The notes beneath the pieces are model-generated. The model worked only from the letters and a program-made list of their open reading frames with translations, searched no databases and was not told where the DNA came from. From contig CAJHZI010000818.1 in the NCBI GenBank assembly GCA_905160935.1, positions 2,411,001 through 2,475,000 of the forward strand: a DNA stretch of 64,000 nt. Reading direction: 5' to 3'. The stretch is from Enchytraeus crypticus. Its lineage: Eukaryota > Annelida > Clitellata > Enchytraeida > Enchytraeidae. Every line of letters begins with the position of its first letter. Position 1 is the first letter of the stretch. Made by a program: the position numbers and the translations under genes. Shown piece after piece: positions 46,525-59,800 of the stretch.

Positions 46525-46683
46525 CTTCAAGATTAGGAACGCGACTGAAGTTACGTAAATCTTTTCATCTACTTAGACAAGAATGTATGTATATCTTTAC
46601 CGAATGAAATCTATCTAAATGACTATTTCTTACTAAGTAATCGTAAACATGTAATTATTTACATTAAATTTTCAATGTTGCTC

Positions 46684-46697
46684 GTTACCAAGACAAC
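46684..46697. promoter_or_regulatory. RFX X-box upstream of CFAP45
   Basis: The 14-mer GTTACCAAGACAAC fits the RFX consensus RYYNYY-N(1-3)-RRNRAC with no mismatch, and the classical GTNRCC-NN-RGYAAC form with one mismatch. It lies about 160 bp upstream of the CFAP45 ATG. RFX factors activate ciliary genes in animals and usually bind within a few hundred bases of the start. This is a sequence match plus a functional fit; binding is not shown. Confidence 0.7.
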
Positions 46698-46973
46698 GCG
46701 CACTTGCTACGATGCATTAAATAGCGACCTCAAGTTAGTTTGATTCTTTTTGGTCAAAAATTCCTTTCTATAAACTATAGTGATGTTTAGATAATTTTAG
46801 ACCTATGGTTCGGCAGGATTAGATTTAGACTGAGGATGTAGTTAGAAAACCACAAGATTTAAACAATAAAGTTTTACAACTATATCGGTTTTTACTGGTT
46901 TGTCTGAAAGTTCTAACAAGCGGGAAATTTTTGGTTCTGTGGTACAGACATATCAACAGACATATTAACTAAC

Positions 46974-47734
46974 CAGTGGCGGATCCAGGGGCCCCGTGGG
47001 GCCCAGGGGGCCCGCCCCCCCTTAGGCCGACGATAAAAAATCGTAAACTATATTTATATTGTTTCTATGGCAATTTATAGGTGTAAATATGTTTTAAGGG
47101 CATTCGGGGGTTGGGAGTGTGGTACGAGAGGGAACTCGAACAGTCCGACTACATGGAATTTTCAAATATGGGCCCCATTAGGAGCCCATATAATGGAAGG
47201 GGCCCGAAAAATGTTGACTGTTTCACTAGCTCTCACTTAATTTAACCACTGGTTTAAGAGAAAAAATGGTGTAAGTAAAAAATGTAACTCTGTCCCGGAG
47301 CACTGGTGCAAACAGCCTTGGCTGGGATCGAGGGGCTTAAGCCCCCACCTTCCGCCAAAAATAGATAAATTTTGCAATTGGTCCAGATCCGCTGAGTTTC
47401 TTCAGAGGTTAGAAATATTAACCTACTATTTTCCTAAACAAATGTAGGATTTTAGGTTTTCCTCTCACTTTAGTACGGGATACACTAAGATAATAAGATA
47501 ATATTATTATTATATATTATTAAATAATATGATACACTAAGATAATAAGATACGGGGATACACTCACTCTATGAGCCGAGCGCAGTATGCTGAAAAATTT
47601 TGAGCCCCCCCACACTGCATTTTTTCTGGCTGCGTCACGTGTCCCGAAGAAGGCGGAGCATAAGCAAAAAATGTGTACACTCTCCAAAAAAAATTTCGGA
47701 CCCACCCCTTAAAAAATTCCTGGATCTGCCCCTG
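46974..47734. mobile_element. Non-autonomous hAT-like DNA transposon, 761 bp
   Basis: Ends are CAGTGGCGGATCCAGG and, inverted, CAGGGGCAGATCCAGG (14 of 16 match). It is flanked on both sides by the exact 8-bp duplication TAACTAAC (46966-46973 and 47735-47742). The 8-bp duplication and CAGNG ends are typical of hAT elements. No transposase frame is present. The interior has GC-rich patches and may be composite. Confidence 0.88.
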
Positions 47735-47764
47735 TAACTAACTATTCACATAAAGAATGGTCAC

Positions 47765-47835
47765 GCAACTCTCTCCATCTTTCTCTCCCTCTCTTTCTCT
47801 CTAGTGCTCTGCCAAATGGCAGGTCCAAAGTAGTA
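47765..47835 (-). mobile_element. 3' end of LINE family E
   Basis: CTAGTGCTCTGCC and TGGCAGGTCC on plus; minus strand equivalent of the CQ-stop end with a GA-rich tail. A short remnant. Confidence 0.55.
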
Positions 47836-48001
47836 AGCCCCTATATGTTTTAACCTTTCGTATATAGCACTCCATACATAATTACAGAGCAAGAAGTTAA
47901 TCCCTGCAGAAGTAACTTAAAGGATATATGCCCACCTATACCGTATCCAAGCCTATAGCTTTTAGCTTGGAAAATATCGCTTCTGAAATCGTAACAGATG
48001 G

Positions 48002-48304
48002 CAGTGGCGGACCCAAGATTTTTTAAGGAGATGGGCCGAAATTGTTTTTAATTAACGATGTCCAAAAATTAACACAGATTAGATCATCTATCCTCTTTCT
48101 TTTTTACAATATTTACACTTTTTACTCTCAGAACAAAGTGACGACGTTTTTATCGTTCAGTAGTGCAGAAAGCTTTTCAAATACAAGAAATAGAGGCATA
48201 GAGAGTATTACCGTGCTATATAAAGCATTTTAGAACCTGCCATGTATGTAAAATCAGCGGGTCTATTAGGAGGGGCCCCCTTCCCCCCTCCGGATCGGCC
48301 ACTG
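48002..48304. mobile_element. Short hAT-like MITE, 303 bp
   Basis: Ends are CAGTGGCGGACCC and, inverted, CAGTGGCCGATCC. Flanks are ACAGATGG and ATAGATGG (7 of 8), a slightly decayed target duplication. It has no coding capacity and probably shares a transposase source with the 761-bp element 268 bp away. Confidence 0.82.
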
Positions 48305-49702
48305 ATAGATGGACCGACTAAAATTGTATTACCTTCTCATTGATGTTCTATTCCAAATTGTGGCCAAGATAGGCTACTTTTAGTGTCGTGCTCCTGCTTA
48401 ATGGTTTAGATACCACTAAATAACTAATAACCCAGCTCAAGGCATATCTAAAAAATTCCATTTACCTTAAAAACCAAAAATTAAAGTCACATTATTCTTC
48501 TGCTTGACGTCAGATTCCTGTTGAAAAAGATAGCACGCTATTGTAGGAAAAGTTTATAGTTCTGTATTTCAAACCGTTAAGAAAAGCTTCCATGGATATC
48601 AAGAAACTTCAACCTGCACCTGCACCTACTCATACTCAGTCCACCGATATTATATGTAGGCTATAGCTACTGTACACATCTCAACCTACAATCTGATTAT
48701 AGCCTATTATAGCCTAGTTATAGGACCTGTATAGAATTATTAAGGTTCAGACCAAATTAATATATTACAAGCACGTTCCTATTTATCTGCTTTACATGAC
48801 TTTGATACAATCAAACATCAGGTCCTAGGGAAATTTGTCTAATAATAATTCGATCAGTTACAAGTTTATTGCAAAAATGAAAAAATTATTTAAAATAAAT
48901 TATTAAATTTAAATCCATAGATGAAAAGAAACGAAAGATATTACGTGGATTGTGGCTGCATGGCCTTAATGTTACTGGATTATGTTTTGCGAAATAATAA
49001 GTTCTGAGATATACACGAATTTTCGATAGTTCTTGAAACACTTCAAAGTTTTCGGTTAAATATCCAGTTTATGAAAAGTTTCTATTAACTACAGTTGACT
49101 CCTTAAACTCGTAATAATATAAGAAACATTTGCCTTTAGAGCTAAAACTTGCTAAAGCTTAAATATCTATGCGACCAAATTGACCAATCTATTTGAAGTC
49201 TACTATGCATGTCTCTTCTATATAATATACTTATTTATTATTCTTGTCAAATTTAATTTCTTACAGTTAATTTAAGTTGCGATTTTTATTACAGCGGATT
49301 AACATTGTTAATTTTCGTTATCGGCAAAGGCGCTATCAAAGGTGATGTCACTGTATTAATTTGGATCTTAACTTTAATGTAGTTGTGGATTAATTTTGTT
49401 TCACTCAGTGTAATTAATCATTTGTCATGAGCGAGTAGTGTAGAGTCATGACAATGAAATAGACTGTTTTGTAGATATTGATATTCTATAGATTTTAAAA
49501 AACAGTTAAAGAAGAATGTCGATTTACGAGCTCCTTACAAATTCTGATGCTCTTCTAAATTGCTTTTTAAGATAATGGTTCAATTCCTAAGAAGCGATCA
49601 AAAATTCAGAAGGACAATGGCATTAATCATTTCATATTCTATCCAACAACTACAAAGCATTTAATATTTTAATTGTATATGAATATATTTATTGTGATTT
49701 AG

Positions 49703-49790
49703 TTCCTCTGGCGCTATTTGGTACGGACCTGACAGTAGGCAGTGCACTAAGAGAGAGAGAGAGACAGAGAGAGACAGAGAGAGAGTAGTT
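49703..49790 (+). mobile_element. 3' end of LINE family E with (GA)n tail
   Basis: GGACCTGACAGTAGGCAGTG, CACTAA and (GA)n with CAGA interruptions. Confidence 0.7.
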
Positions 49791-49937
49791 CCTCATAATA
49801 GCATCCATGTGAAAACGCTTCCTTCGATATTCACGTGCCTTGTTTGGTGAATCTATTACTTACAGCCCAGAGTTTCCTTAACCTTATTGAGTTCCAAATT
49901 TACGAATAATACTCTAAAATACACGTTAAATGAAGAA

Positions 49938-49981
49938 TTTATTTCGATTTCTTAATTTTATTTCATTAATTTTCATTTATT
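49938..49981 (-). terminator. Cluster of poly(A) signals after the receptor gene
   Basis: On the minus strand, AATAAA occurs three times in 44 bp (49981-49976, 49962-49957, 49943-49938), about 80-120 bp past the stop codon. This is a plausible cleavage and polyadenylation region. Chance AATAAA is frequent in such AT-rich DNA, so confidence is moderate. Confidence 0.5.
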
Positions 49982-50059
49982 TCGCTTTCAAAATTTTCAT
50001 TTAATGTTTTGCTAGCTATCCACGCAAATGAAAGCGTCTAGAGAATTATGTTAGGTATG

Positions 50060-50849
50060 TCATACAAAACTGCAAATAGTTTTTCTTGTGAACCGAATTC
50101 TCTTTCTCCTATCTTCTTCTAAGTCCGAATGATATTCAACTCCATCAAGTAGGTGTGAAGGGATTGGGCGGCCTCTGTTCGTGCGACTTTGCCTGCTTAA
50201 TTGTCTTTTATCATCCACTTCTTTTCTGCTTGAGAAAGTTTTATGATTTCTGTATGATTCTGAGGATTCAATTGGAAATTCCTGAAGTTCAAATCCCATA
50301 TGAGACGTTGACGTATAACTCCGGGGTATATGAGCAGGAGATTCCATGAAATCAAATCTGTCTCTGTCTAATGAAATAACCTGCTGATATTTATCATCAA
50401 AGTCGGGTTGACCTTGGGAAAGAAGCTCTGGGGCAGAATGAAATTCAGTAGCTCCACATTTTACACAACAATGACGTCTCGTGTCTGTCATGTAAACAAA
50501 TCCATCACGTGATTTGTCATTAACTGCTGCTGACGTCAGTAAACAATCTGGTGACGTCATTTCTGTTGCGGTATATTGCTTTGGTGAAATTGCTTGAATA
50601 CCAGCAGTCGTCATAGATGTAGCATTGTACTGCCAGGGCGACCGTTGTGACGTTATCTGTAGATACGGCGATGTTGCAAGTTTGCTAGGCGACGTATGGC
50701 ATTGGGGTAGTAGCGTATAAGCGCAGGAATGACGGCAAGATTTAGTCATGGATGACGGATGTGACTCCACCGGACACCAGCTTTCCTCTGTGTCCATAGC
50801 AGGACTGTCAGAGAGTAGAGTGTTCTCTTTGTGCAATGGTCTTCTGCGG
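50060..50849 (-). CDS. Receptor-like gene terminal exon, cytosolic tail
   Basis: The exon follows a weak acceptor ending GAATGTAG and completes Ser332 (AG plus C), then reads RRRPLHKENTLLSDS and on to a stop at 50060. The basic RRR after the membrane helix fits a stop-transfer signal. The tail has no recognised domain. It contains Tyr motifs such as EYHSDL and SPYLQIT and a basic C-terminus (DRRKRIRFTRK). A CGATGTTGC-type GC-richer composition marks it as coding against the AT-rich background. Confidence 0.88.
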
Positions 50850-53800
50850 CTACATTCAGATCAGTATTACAAATATTATTTGGAATTTAAATTTCAATAT
50901 TTTTAAAAACATATTTAATGGCTTATTTTAAATAATTATTAAGCACACAGAGTGGCACAATGGTTTTCCGCTGTGGTATGTTTCAATTTATTATCACACG
51001 TTTAAAAATTTAACAATTTAAACAGTTTTAGTCAATATCTATCTACCGGTGCTGTGCAATTCATTGATTTTACTCTCTGTCAGCATCTATCTCATTGCAG
51101 TGCCAACTGGCAGGTCCATGGTATGTATCATTGAAGTATGTATCATTGACGTGGACATAATAGGAAAACTTCATTAAATTTAATCTAAAAATGTGCCTTA
51201 TGCGACCCTTAGTTTTGATTATACTTAGGACCATAGAATAAAGAAAAACCGTAGAAGTGTCAAAGGCAATCTCAACCATTGTAAACATTGAGTTCAAGAA
51301 TTGCAGTGATGTCAACAACTAATTTTGCTAGCCAGAGGTAAACAATATCAGCAGATCGTTATTTAAAGGCATAAAATAGTGAAGTTTTTGAACATTTGCA
51401 AAGCTTTTGAACGATAATGAAGCACTTTAGTAGCACATTTATCGTCACATCTATCCAATATATCGTCATGACAAAAAATTTTGAAACGAATTCCTATTAA
51501 TTGGATGTATACTTTTTATAATACATAATGCAAACAAATTTTAATTCAAATCTCTTAAAGGATATTCCCCGTTCTTAGTGTCCGGATTTCCGGAATCTGT
51601 ATACCCGAACGCTCAACAATACATAACCTTAAAACCGTTTAGAGGCCGAATATTATGAAATAAATCTGAAATTACAGAATTTAATTACTATTAAATACAC
51701 ATATGACAAAGGGGCTTTGTTTACCCTCATGATTAAACGGAGTATGCTGGAAATCAAGTCGCTCTTGTTACAAAATTGGTATCGCTGAAGCAACAGTCAT
51801 GCCATATCTAATTATTTTAAAGATCTTTGCTTAGGACATACAGTATCTTGCTTTCGTGGTGGTTTAAAATATTGTCGAACTGTGAACATTATTATATTGT
51901 TAACTAAATTTGCTGTCTAACCAGTAAATAATGGCTATACTAGTTAGCAAACAAAAATTTAAAACAGTTTAGTATACTATCTGATATAGTTGATTTATTA
52001 TAAGAATCAATTAGGGCCTATAGTTTGTTGCTTACCTATTACAGTAGTTCACTAGTCCGAATATGAGCACCACACAAAATGCAACTCCCATTGACACGCA
52101 TACTCCTATCAGAAGTAGGATTCCTGCAAAAAATAAAATAAAATAACATTAACAATTTGCTATGTCTACACTTTGTTGACGCTGTAACGATGCAAAAGGA
52201 GTAATTGTACTTATAAAAAATATCAGTTGTTATTAACCGAATAATAAACAACTCCTTTTTAGTTTACCGAACTGTCTAATGGCAGGCCCATAGCATGTAA
52301 CTATTCCATTCAATTCTATCTTCAACCTACCTCTGTATCCCTTTATGTTAATTTGTTATCAAATAATTTCCAACTTCCCGTGTCTTTAAGTTTGTCTACG
52401 GCTAACTCTTTTCCTTTGCATTCTCCCTGTTATAACATCCTTCATCGTACCATCCAATCAATCAATAAGAATTTAAAGTCTAAAATTAGTCACAATTAAA
52501 CTATGAGAAAAATTCATGCCTTGACCCCGTGGAGAGGGACAGAGAACAGAAGGCAAGAGATAAGAGTTTGTAACTTTATAACTCACCAAACTGGAATGAA
52601 GCAGATCTACGTAATGCGATTGTGCTCCCTATTAATAATGAAAACACATTTATTTGATTTTAATTTATTTTATATAAGAGTGAGTTCTAAGAAATCTTAA
52701 TTACACACATATTTATGATTTAGAATTATTATTCGCTAGAGACGTGTAATTAGTAATAAGTATTAATAATTAGTAATTAGTGTAATTAGTATCTCTATAA
52801 ACAAATCAAGAGATCTCGAGCACGTGACAGAGCTACAAGCGGTAGGTGAGCCGTTGAATCACTCGTTGCAGAGAATCAAAGTTCCCTATTTTATGTCTAA
52901 CAATCTGTTATCAGAGCAAGAAAATGTGAAATATATTACAAACATAGAAAACATAGAAATGCTAAAATCAAAAGATGGCTACATGTTTCACGCGGAGAGA
53001 GCTCTCGATTTGAACCCAGCACCTAGTGGTCCGCAGTCGAAAAAATTACCAATAAATCACAGGCTCAGACTATAGATCTATTTATTGTTTGCTTATATTA
53101 TCAATTTAAAATCAGATATTATGGGAATTTAGCTATAAAAGAATAAATAGTACTAATACTAATAAATGAAATGAATAATTAATAATACGAATAATAATAA
53201 TAAATAATTAATGAATAATTAATTATATGAATTAAGTAGCCTACCTGGTCCTCTAGTGCAGTTATTGAACTGTCCTGTCCAGTGGCTGCCCACACAGGTG
53301 AGGTGATAGGCCTCCACCGTCGTGTTACACCAGATGTACGTCCAGTTACCCTGTCGTACCACAGTGCCGTCCTTCACATCCACTATGTCTGCGCAACCTA
53401 TTGCTGCAGAATTAATGATGCACCTTCATGTAATTTTTCAATTACATTTTTCAATCAATGGTTAAGTCAATCGTTTATGTCTGCATAATCTCAATGATTA
53501 ATGTCTGCCCAACCTATTGCTGCAGAATTAATGATGCACCTTCGTGTAGTTTTTCAATTACAGTTTGCAATCAATGGTTCAGTTAATCATTTAATCAGAG
53601 GGGATTTAACGTCCGATTCCTCGCCAAACGTCAATGCCAGGGACGTAAGCGGACTCTGTGACAACAGAAGCCAAAGCGCCACACTATTAAGGCTGAGTAC
53701 ACAAAGAACAAAGAGAAAGTGGCATAAAACCAGTGCAAGTCCATAATCCAAGGCAAGAGGATCAGAATATAGACTTATGGAGGAAAGAGGTGTACATGTA

Positions 53801-56800
53801 GCTTGCCCAGTAAAGTACTAATACACTTACAATATCGAACATATCTCATTATTTAAGTATTTGCTACTTTGAAAGCAAATGCATATTAATGAGATATCAC
53901 TTACAAACAACAAGTTGAGTTGTGCCTCTGATAGAAAATTGTCACAAGAAAATTGTCACAAAGTGCCATCTACAATTAGCTTTTATCATTATGCATGCGT
54001 ACTAGGCCTATACATTAAATAGAATTCCAATGAAATCGAAACAGCAATTGCAGTAAGCGTTACAGGCAGAAAATGTTCTCGTACAAGATCAGCAAAAGCC
54101 TACGAAGCTAGATAGCTGATAGCGTTTAGAATGTGCGGAACAATAAATAATCTAACCTTCAAAACGTATCAGGAATTCACACTGCCTTTCTAAATTCACT
54201 CCAGCTTCTTCCGTATCCTTCTCATCCCTTATGAAAACTCTCAGTGAACTTGACCGTGACGTATAGATGGGCCTCTGCCTCAGCGAGTAATGTCGATCAG
54301 TTTTAACCTCAGTAGACAAGCCGCCATCTTTAATCTGAATCGTTCGATCACAGGAAACCCTAAACACCTGAGGCAGTCTTGCGTCACCTGTGGGCCCAGC
54401 GAAGCTGAGTAGGGTGAGGTTGATTCTCTGACCACGAGGTACGATGATCTCCCAGGGGCACTCCGAGGTGCCTACCCCCGCCAGTCCCTCAGCGCTCAGG
54501 CTGGCCAGGTATCCCCTCGAGGCGTTGACAACGTGAGAGCCGGTGCGGCATAGACCGTCCATGGGAAAGGCAACTGAAAATGATATGATCGATTTTTGTA
54601 CAATATTCGCAAAGCTGTCCTAAAAAAGTTAGCAAGCATTATAGTGAAATGATGAACTATGTTGGTATTCATCACTTTTAATACCACATGCTTAAACCGT
54701 TAAGCAATTTAGACCATTTTCCGTATAGATCTAATCAGTCCAGTGAATGTCCGACATTTTACTCTTAGATCAGCGCGGCTGGGATTCGAACCCACGAAGG
54801 TTCAATTCACTTCAGGATCTGTCATTTAAAACTTCTTGACGTTACCCCTACGCTATTAAGACATTCCAACACATATAAGCCAAATTTTCTCCTTTGTGTC
54901 CAACCGAGGGATAAAAAGTTATCCTTTTCCCAATAATTAAACTAAGTTAATCATAAACTTGCATTTCGTTCAACTATCCTTTGCCTTACTCTTCATATGA
55001 AAGGAAATCCAAGATATTCCGTTCAAGTATTTCATAGGACTATTTTCGATAAACTACATGTAAAACTATAGATTATTATATTCTGCATGCGTACGACTAG
55101 GTTGAACTCGATTTAAAAATGTGACACATTAACGTCTAAGTTCAATTTTTCTCCTTTTAAATATCAGTCGATATATACTATCATAATTATTATGCTTGCA
55201 TTTTAGGCTTAGCTATCTTGTTTAGCACAAGATATTTATAGTTAAAATAATATTTACGTTAACGACTTTTAAAAGTATACTTATATCATGCATTTTTATA
55301 TTATTATATCTAATTATTACATATTGTATAATTCACCTTGTTGTGTCCGGGTTGCTTGAAGAATAGATCAGCCGTGTAAATATGCACGTGTCGTAGAAGG
55401 CGATATAGAAACTAGATCAACACCAACATCAGAAAGGGCATTCGGTTATGAGCGCCATGGCTCCAGAAATTGCTAGAAAACTTAAACGAATGGAAAACAC
55501 CTGACCCTGGTTAAACTGGGATTTAAGGGAGGATGATGATGATGATTACATATTTCATAATGTATATGGTATTATAATATTATATTTGTATTATTTTACT
55601 GTTATAGTATTTTACTATTACATTAATTTATTGTAGTATAATTTTATTATAATTATCTTAACTTATCTTACATCGAGTGAAGAAGAACAACCTTTAACGC
55701 AGTCATAACTCGCTTCCAGGTAAGGCACAAGTTCTCTGGGACACTCCGGGATCCGGTGTAGGGTGGAGTCAGGGATATACAGAGAGCAGGATTGACGGGC
55801 TGAACAAAGGACATCCAGGTAGGATAGGACATCCGCTGAGCATCCCTTTGATCCGTGATCCTCCTTCATGCATCGTCCAAATCTACAATGGACAAGTGGT
55901 TCCAGAGTAAAGACTGGTAAAGCTAATGTTAACGTCAGTGTCCTTTCTCGAAAGCGATGTCAGTGACGGGAGAGTAAAGCTTTGTTAAATTAAATTTCAG
56001 AATGTAAACCTTATCGGGTAACGAACGAACCGTCAGTGAGTCCTTGAGATGTGTGCGCACTATGCAGTTAGTGACTTAGAGAATAACCTTGTACGTGCGC
56101 TAGCATCTCATTTACGACGTTTGCATCTTGAATTCTGTGAAAGCTCATTTAAAAATTGAATTAGTCATTTAAATATGAGTCAAAATCAAGTTTTAAAATA
56201 AAATATAATAAAAATTACGCAAACGTATTTTACGTAAATTAATAAAGTAAAAAGCTAATGTTAACGTCTGTTTCATCACTCAAAAGTGATGTCAGTGACG
56301 GGATATCCCTGGATTTTAACCCCGCACATACTGATCTGCGGTCGAGTATCTTACCGACATCGTCACTGGCTCCAGCCAGTGAATAAAGGTATAACAGTAA
56401 AGGAAGGCTCTAAAATGATTAAATTAAGTGACAATATTCTATTTTCAACAATAAAATTAAAAAACCTAAACACGCATTGTAGTGAAATGATCAACTACGT
56501 TGATATCACTTTTAATATCACATGTTTCAACCGTTAGGCAATTTATTCCATTTTCCGTGCAACCAGTCCAGTGAATGTCCGAGCATTTACTCTCAGATCA
56601 GCGCGGCTGGGATTCGAACCCACGAGGGTTCAGTTCACCTCAGGGTCTGTCATTTACAACTTCATGACGTTACCCCTACGCTACTAAGACATTCTATTAA
56701 GACGCTATTAAGATAGAACGGCTCAGTTTTTACCGGATCCTCCCATATCGAGCGCTCTGCACCAGGATGACTTCGTCGAAGGCACAGGCAGCGCTAAACA

Positions 56801-59800
56801 TCTCCTGACAGTACTCCACGGGGGCTGTTAGCAAACAGTACAACTAAATTATTTATTATTATTGACAACGAAGACTTATATAGCAGTGTTATGACCGAAC
56901 TCGGTCTTCGAGACTACTTTACAGAAGGAGTTCAATAGTAATAATAAGCAATAATAACAGTTACATTATAATAATTAAAATAACAAATAATTAGTATAAT
57001 AATAGTAGACCCTGTCCAATTGGAATCTCCATATCAGTTTTTTCACTTCTTAATTGGCACTTGCGATATTTTTAAAAATGAAATTGAAATGATATAAACG
57101 TGAGTAAAATGTTAAATTTCTTTTTATGAAGAGTTAAAGATTGAGATTTCTCGTAGAGTGTATTATGCAAAAAATAGCAGTGCACACATTGTATATATTG
57201 TTTTCTCCCTAAAATGCCCCCTCCCAAGATTATATTAAGCCTATCTTCCACAAGATCAATCCCGGTTATGCCACTACAATACTTGAATAGGTTGACTAAG
57301 AAGCGGTAAGTTTATTCTTAGAGTGGCTTAGATTAGACTGACTAGCAACAGTTAGACTTGTTTATAATTCTTGGCTGACTAGCAAGTATTACTTTTCATT
57401 ACAATATATGAGCAATATGTATATGAGCAAACCACCATACATCGCGACAATTGCGATTACCATCCTTAACTGCAATCTACATGTACGCCTAGAAATTTAT
57501 TAATTCTCTGACCTCATACAATGAGGAAGTTGCATGGAATAGGCATACTTTTTTAGATTTTCGTAGCAGAGGTGATTATACAGGGCTAATTTGCGCAAGT
57601 TGACTGTTTCTCATAAATCATTTTCTAATCTAAAAGAGACATTATTATTATTATCTTCCTAAATGTATGACCTTAAATGATTGATTCACCAGATAGTCGA
57701 TGTAGAGCCTTTTGACTAACGTGAAGGCAGACATGAAGTAGCTATGTTGTAATCTACTGCAATTATTAGATTATAAATACGTTTTACTGATTAATATTTG
57801 ATTTGATTGACCTAATTTCTTTAGTACTTGTACCCTGCAATTTTGAAATATGTAAGAAGGAGAAATAGAGGAGTGAGAATAAGAAAAAAATAAAGAGAGG
57901 AAAAGTATTTTAGAATAATACTGGCTGGAGCGAGTGGCGATGTCGATAAGGTACTCGACCGCGGATCAGTATGACATTACGCGGGGTTCAAATCCTGGGC
58001 TAGCCCGTCACTGAAATCGCTTTCGAGTGAGGAAACTGACGTTAACATTAGCTTTAGCTGTTTTTTTATAATAATTATAGTAATATTTTTATTATTATAT
58101 TATTATTATTACTATTATTAACTTCTTATTGGTCGCTGGCTTGATTTTGTCTCAATAGTGCTCGATGTTTTCATTGATGACTGTACACTCTAATTGTTGT
58201 TGTTATTATTATTATTATTATTATTATTCTAAGTTTTATATAAAGAACGAAACAAAATAATAGAAACAAAAGTAAAGACTGTTTCAGTTAAAATGGCGTC
58301 GCTTTCTGGTGGGGAAACTGACGTTTACGTTGGCTTTGCCAGCTTTTACTATTATTATTATTATTATTATTATTACTCATAATAGTAATAATAATGATTA
58401 TATTATTATTGTTAGTATTATTATTTTTATTAATATTAATATTAATAATTGAATAAAATGTGTTCACGACGTTGGAACCGGCTCAATGACAGCACTATTC
58501 TAAATATTTCTTGCAATAAGTTAGAGAGAGATTGTGCGTAATGTCGATAAACTGTGAAGGGATTAGCGAATGAGAGGGAGGGACGGGTAGGTGAGATCGA
58601 AGCCTCTCTTGCTATCTAAATCACACTATCCGCTGCGGCACTCTGATACATTGGACCATTTGTCACTGGCTGAACGGTGAGACTAGATAGACGACTATCT
58701 AGCGTGTCGCCGCATCAGCTGTCGTGATACGAAGTGTTAACCCCTGGATTTCATCTGACCTTCTTAATATTGTGGCCTGATTCTTAACTACGTACTCCTC
58801 CACTTCTTATCTCGAGAGCCCAGTTCAAGTTTTAAAATTATAACTTCAAGCAAACAATAAAATATTTAGAAATTCATCCGTGAAGTCGTGGAACTCACAA
58901 GGTCGTTGATCTCGTGGAACAACAACAACAACAACAACAGTCTTAGTCTAAAAGAAAGCGGCAAAGTAGAAAGATTAAGACTTTAATTTGTCAAATTTAT
59001 CCAAAGTATAATTTAAGAATTAAGTCATTTCGAGACTAGTCTAATCTATGCTCTACAATTTTTAAAAATTGAATATTGATGAACATTTTCGACGACATAT
59101 GCTTTAAATTTTAAATATGCAAGTTCTATTATGTTCAGTTCTATTTCGTGCATTTAATTTGTAGACAGTCCGCTTGGTGCTTTTCTCTATATCAATCTGA
59201 CTGCATGCCGTTAATATGATTGTCTAATTTTTGCTTTACAGGAGCAGAGTAAGTGACTTGTTAGCGTATTTCTTAACAGTAGCAGGACCGGGGATTTTTG
59301 ATAAAATGTAGCGGGTTTTTAGATGTCTTTTCAACCAGTTATATTAGCATTGTACATGTATTTACCTATAAGTCTAAGGGTGTTATCATTGAGGATTTTC
59401 TTTTTGTTTGTCGATCTGGCTTTATTTCAAAGCGCTCGATGCTGTAATTCACAACAGTAGCACTTTAGTTGTTTAAGTAGTCGTAGTTGCTTCTTGCACT
59501 TCTGACAGTGCAGTGGTATCTCTGATGCTTCTCAGCCACCCGGCTTTGGAGGTACCGAAGATCTTGAAAGAGGCGGCAGTGGTAGCACAGGGAATTTTTA
59601 TATTTAGACGTAATGTTAGCACTATAATTTCTAGATACCACTGATATCGCTTTAGAGTGAGGAAACTGACGTTAACATTAGCTTTACCTGCTTTTTTACT
59701 TTTAGATGCCTAGCAGTGGCAGTACTGATGATTTTTAGTTGACGAGTAGTGTTAGCACTGATAATTTGAGGATGACAAGCAGTGGTACCACTGACTATTT

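Larger units (their letters stand above)
46525..50059. other. Spacer between CFAP45 and the receptor gene
   Basis: It holds the CFAP45 promoter side (X-box), two hAT-like elements, two LINE family E 3' ends and the receptor poly(A) region. No gene is seen. Confidence 0.6.
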
